Positions 61,881 to 64,000 of a stretch of 64,000 nucleotides of DNA are shown here, piece after piece. Source of the stretch: JBOGCH01 sp051656645 (GTDB taxonomy: Bacteria; Bacteroidota; Bacteroidia; Bacteroidales; Marinifilaceae); contig JBOGCH010000044.1 in assembly GCA_051656645.1 (NCBI GenBank), positions 62,001-126,000 of the forward strand, written 5' to 3'. The notes below the pieces were generated by a model. It was not told where the DNA came from. It ran no database searches and worked only from the letters and a program-made list of their open reading frames with translations. The number at the start of each line of letters is the position of its first letter. The stretch's first letter is position 1. The position numbers were made by a program, and so were the translations under genes.

Positions 61881-62906
61881 ATGAATTTTATTTCAATGAT
61901 AACCTCTATAAGACGCTATACTCTCTATGCTTTATGTATCCTTGCGTTGAATGCATGCGACTCAATTCTTGGCATGCCAAAGGAGGATTGTGAAATTAAG
62001 AATTTAGTGAAATTCAGATATGATATGAATCTAAAATTCGCCAATGCTTTTGCCAATGAAATACATGCCGTTACGCTTTACGCTTTTAATAAAGATAGTA
62101 TCTTCTTATTTAAGATAGAAGACGAGGGCGAACAACTTAAGAAGGATGATTATACCCTTGAACTCCCAGTATCTATGGATAGCCTTTTACTTATTACATG
62201 GTGCGAGGGCGAAGGACACCATGATACGGATAACTATTGTTCATGCATATGCCCTGAACTCACTCCGGGTATTTCTACAATAAGTGATTTATTATGGAAA
62301 CTAAATTGCGAATATATTAATGATATTCCAACGATGAACAAACAGTTAACGCCAATGTTTCATGGTAGTAGTATGAACAATAAATCCAAAAGCAACACAA
62401 CTACAACAATATCACTAACAAAAAATACCAATAACCTTAAAATCGTTCTTCAACAGCAATCTGAGAATCCATTGGATATCGATAAGTTTAATTTCTCCAT
62501 TGATATGGTAAATTGCGCTTTAGGTTACGACAATAGATTACTAAATGTCGATACCATCCGATTTACTCCATGGAAAAAAACTTCTACAACCGCAGAGATA
62601 AATGACAATAATACCACAGTAAATGTTGCTATTGCCGATTTCTCCCTCGGAAGATTAGTTGTTGGGCAATCGCCTCGATTAATTTTACGTAATCCCGAAA
62701 ACAAGATTATATTATCAATTCCTATTATTGATTATGCACTCCTTGTGAAAGGAAACTATAATGTTGAAATGAGCGATCAGGAATATCTTGACCGTCAAGA
62801 TGAATATAATATGACATTCTTCATTGATAAGGACAATGAATGGATTGCATCATCCATTATTATTAACGGTTGGACAGTTGTATTAAATGAATCCGAAATT
62901 AATTAG
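61881..62906 (+). CDS. FimB/Mfa2-like fimbrial anchor lipoprotein
   Basis: The 341-residue protein has a lipoprotein signal (ending in ALNAC, cysteine 26) and the FimB/Mfa2 opening with CEIKNLVKFRYDMNLKFANAFANEIHAVTLYAFNKDS. It contains an LLLITWCEGEG segment, a central threonine-rich strand (NTTTTISLTKNTNNLKIVL) and a C-terminal MTFFIDKDNEWIASSIIINGWTVV. In P. gingivalis Mfa2/FimB anchor the fimbria in the outer membrane and stop its growth. It follows the major subunit and precedes a tip-like gene by 2 nt. Confidence 0.88.
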   Translation: MNFISMITSIRRYTLYALCILALNACDSILGMPKEDCEIKNLVKFRYDMNLKFANAFANEIHAVTLYAFNKDSIFLFKIEDEGEQLKKDDYTLELPVSMDSLLLITWCEGEGHHDTDNYCSCICPELTPGISTISDLLWKLNCEYINDIPTMNKQLTPMFHGSSMNNKSKSNTTTTISLTKNTNNLKIVLQQQSENPLDIDKFNFSIDMVNCALGYDNRLLNVDTIRFTPWKKTSTTAEINDNNTTVNVAIADFSLGRLVVGQSPRLILRNPENKIILSIPIIDYALLVKGNYNVEMSDQEYLDRQDEYNMTFFIDKDNEWIASSIIINGWTVVLNESEIN

Positions 62907-62908
62907 TC

Positions 62909-64000
62909 ATGACACTCAAAAACATATATCCTCATTGCATTGCTATTATATTTTATGTTATAATGGCTTGTTCATGTCGCAATGAAATAATAGTTACACC
63001 CACCGATAGCGATGAAATCACGGTATCATTTAATGTCTCAGGTTCACCCGTACCTACACCTGCTTCAATAACACGCGCCACGCTGGCTATTGATAATATA
63101 ACAGAATATGAGAACACAATTGACATAAATCAGTTTAAGGTTTATCTATTTGCAAATAATACAAACATTGAATTTCAAAGTCTCTATATATATGCTAATG
63201 AAAATATCCCCAACACATATCAGGTAATTGGAAAATTAGTCCTGCCATCCAATCTACTAAATAAGCCTGTAATTTATCGGGCTGAAGTTTTTGCTAATTG
63301 TGGAAATAATCCGGCATACGCTACGGATATTACATATAATTTCGATGCTACCAATTACTCTCCCTATGCCGGCAGTAATATCAAGTACATTCCCATGTGG
63401 GGAGTCTCAACACAGACTTTAACTTTTAAAAATGGTACTCGTGTCGACTTAAATAATATTCAGTTATTGCGCTCTATGTCTAAAATTGAATTTAATCTTG
63501 CTGAAACATTATTGGACGAATATTATATTGAAAGCATTACTCTAAATCAATTTAATAACAAAGGCTATTGTTTACCTCCTAATTCTACTCAAATCGAGAA
63601 TATTACATCGTCACCTAATCAAACTAATATACCATCAACTGCTCTCGTAACCAATGCACTTCCTTTTAAAATTGAGGGAAACAGCGCTTACGCCTATGTA
63701 CCAGAATTTCAAAGCACAACATCATTAACGTACAATATAAAATTATATAGCAAGTTTTTGAATCAGTCAAAAACATTCACAATGACATATAATCCACAGG
63801 CAATTACAGATTATAACCAAATAATACGTAATTATATATATAACTACCAAATAAAAACTACAAAGGGGAACATTGATTGTGTCTACACTATTAGAGATTG
63901 GACAACAAAAGAGTCGACGGTTGATAACATAGACATACACTGGCTTTGGGTAAAAGATGATACACTATATATGAATAATATTAGCTCTACAGGAACAATA
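62909..64000 (+). CDS. Fimbrial accessory/tip-like protein, 5' part
   Basis: The frame is open from the ATG at 62909 to the right edge (364 codons, incomplete). A lipoprotein signal (FYVIMACSC) is followed by ITVSFNVSGSPVPTPASITRATL with an arginine cleavage candidate. The body has INQFKVYLFANN and IQLLRSMSKIEFNL strands, the last a typical fimbrillin accessory pattern, and a late YTIRDW segment followed by VDNIDIHWLWVKDD. It resembles Mfa3-type accessory proteins that sit at the fimbrial tip. The length and C-terminus are unknown. Confidence 0.75.
   Translation, partial: MTLKNIYPHCIAIIFYVIMACSCRNEIIVTPTDSDEITVSFNVSGSPVPTPASITRATLAIDNITEYENTIDINQFKVYLFANNTNIEFQSLYIYANENIPNTYQVIGKLVLPSNLLNKPVIYRAEVFANCGNNPAYATDITYNFDATNYSPYAGSNIKYIPMWGVSTQTLTFKNGTRVDLNNIQLLRSMSKIEFNLAETLLDEYYIESITLNQFNNKGYCLPPNSTQIENITSSPNQTNIPSTALVTNALPFKIEGNSAYAYVPEFQSTTSLTYNIKLYSKFLNQSKTFTMTYNPQAITDYNQIIRNYIYNYQIKTTKGNIDCVYTIRDWTTKESTVDNIDIHWLWVKDDTLYMNNISSTGTI

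Overview
The window is chromosomal DNA from an AT-rich member of the Bacteroidota, most likely order Bacteroidales. The evidence is type III glutamine synthetase, Mfa/Fim-type (type V) fimbrial genes, SpII lipoproteins throughout, DUF6266/DUF3575/DUF3868/DUF4286 families, a NanA/RenBP-type sialic acid route, and promoters of the Bacteroidota form (TTTG, about 20 nt, TAnnTTTG) in front of several housekeeping genes. I cannot fix the genus.

Layout. 1-763: 3' end of an EF-G. 828-6567: a leftward sialic acid catabolic operon (lyase, epimerase, kelch-symporter fusion, kelch mutarotase). 7225-13652: a secreted lipoprotein, a very large NtrY-like sensor kinase behind rlmH, a CAU-anticodon tRNA and an OprB-like porin. 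14196-20145: an MFS carrier, a PagL-like lipid A deacylase, hisS and a histidine ammonia-lyase. 20149-24716: an accessory stretch with an IS30 remnant, a beta-barrel protein, a striking palindrome of 11-bp units, a DUF6266 protein and an IPT/TIG lipoprotein. 24892-41547: mostly core genes (two L,D-transpeptidases, aldehyde dehydrogenase, glyA, an N-acyltransferase, rplU-rpmA-serS, ruvC, kbl, glnN, cstA). 41667-44800: a fimbrillin-like lipoprotein, tRNA-Tyr and tRNA-Gly, a hemerythrin/LuxR pair and a cysteine-cluster protein. 45149-53057: an orphan ECF sigma factor, a second 11-bp-unit palindrome, then a four-gene operon that should convert D-lactate to pyruvate to acetate and move acetate across the membrane (two PoxB-like enzymes, a FAD/Fe-S lactate dehydrogenase, a SatP-type channel). 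53177-56234: an IS4-family element killed by a nonsense codon, beside small orphan genes and a truncated lipoprotein gene. 56365-57673: divIC-ruvX-def. 58098-64000: a type V fimbrial locus that runs off the window.

The observations I find least explained are the two palindromic arrays (22362-22466 and about 45754-45934). Both are made of 11-bp units with a TTCG core that invert about a short centre, yet their unit sequences differ. Next in interest are the tandem PoxB paralogs, of which only one keeps a C-terminal extension; the kelch propeller fused to a sodium symporter in the sialic acid operon; and a RIC-like di-iron protein overlapping a LuxR regulator whose receiver lacks its phosphoacceptor aspartate.
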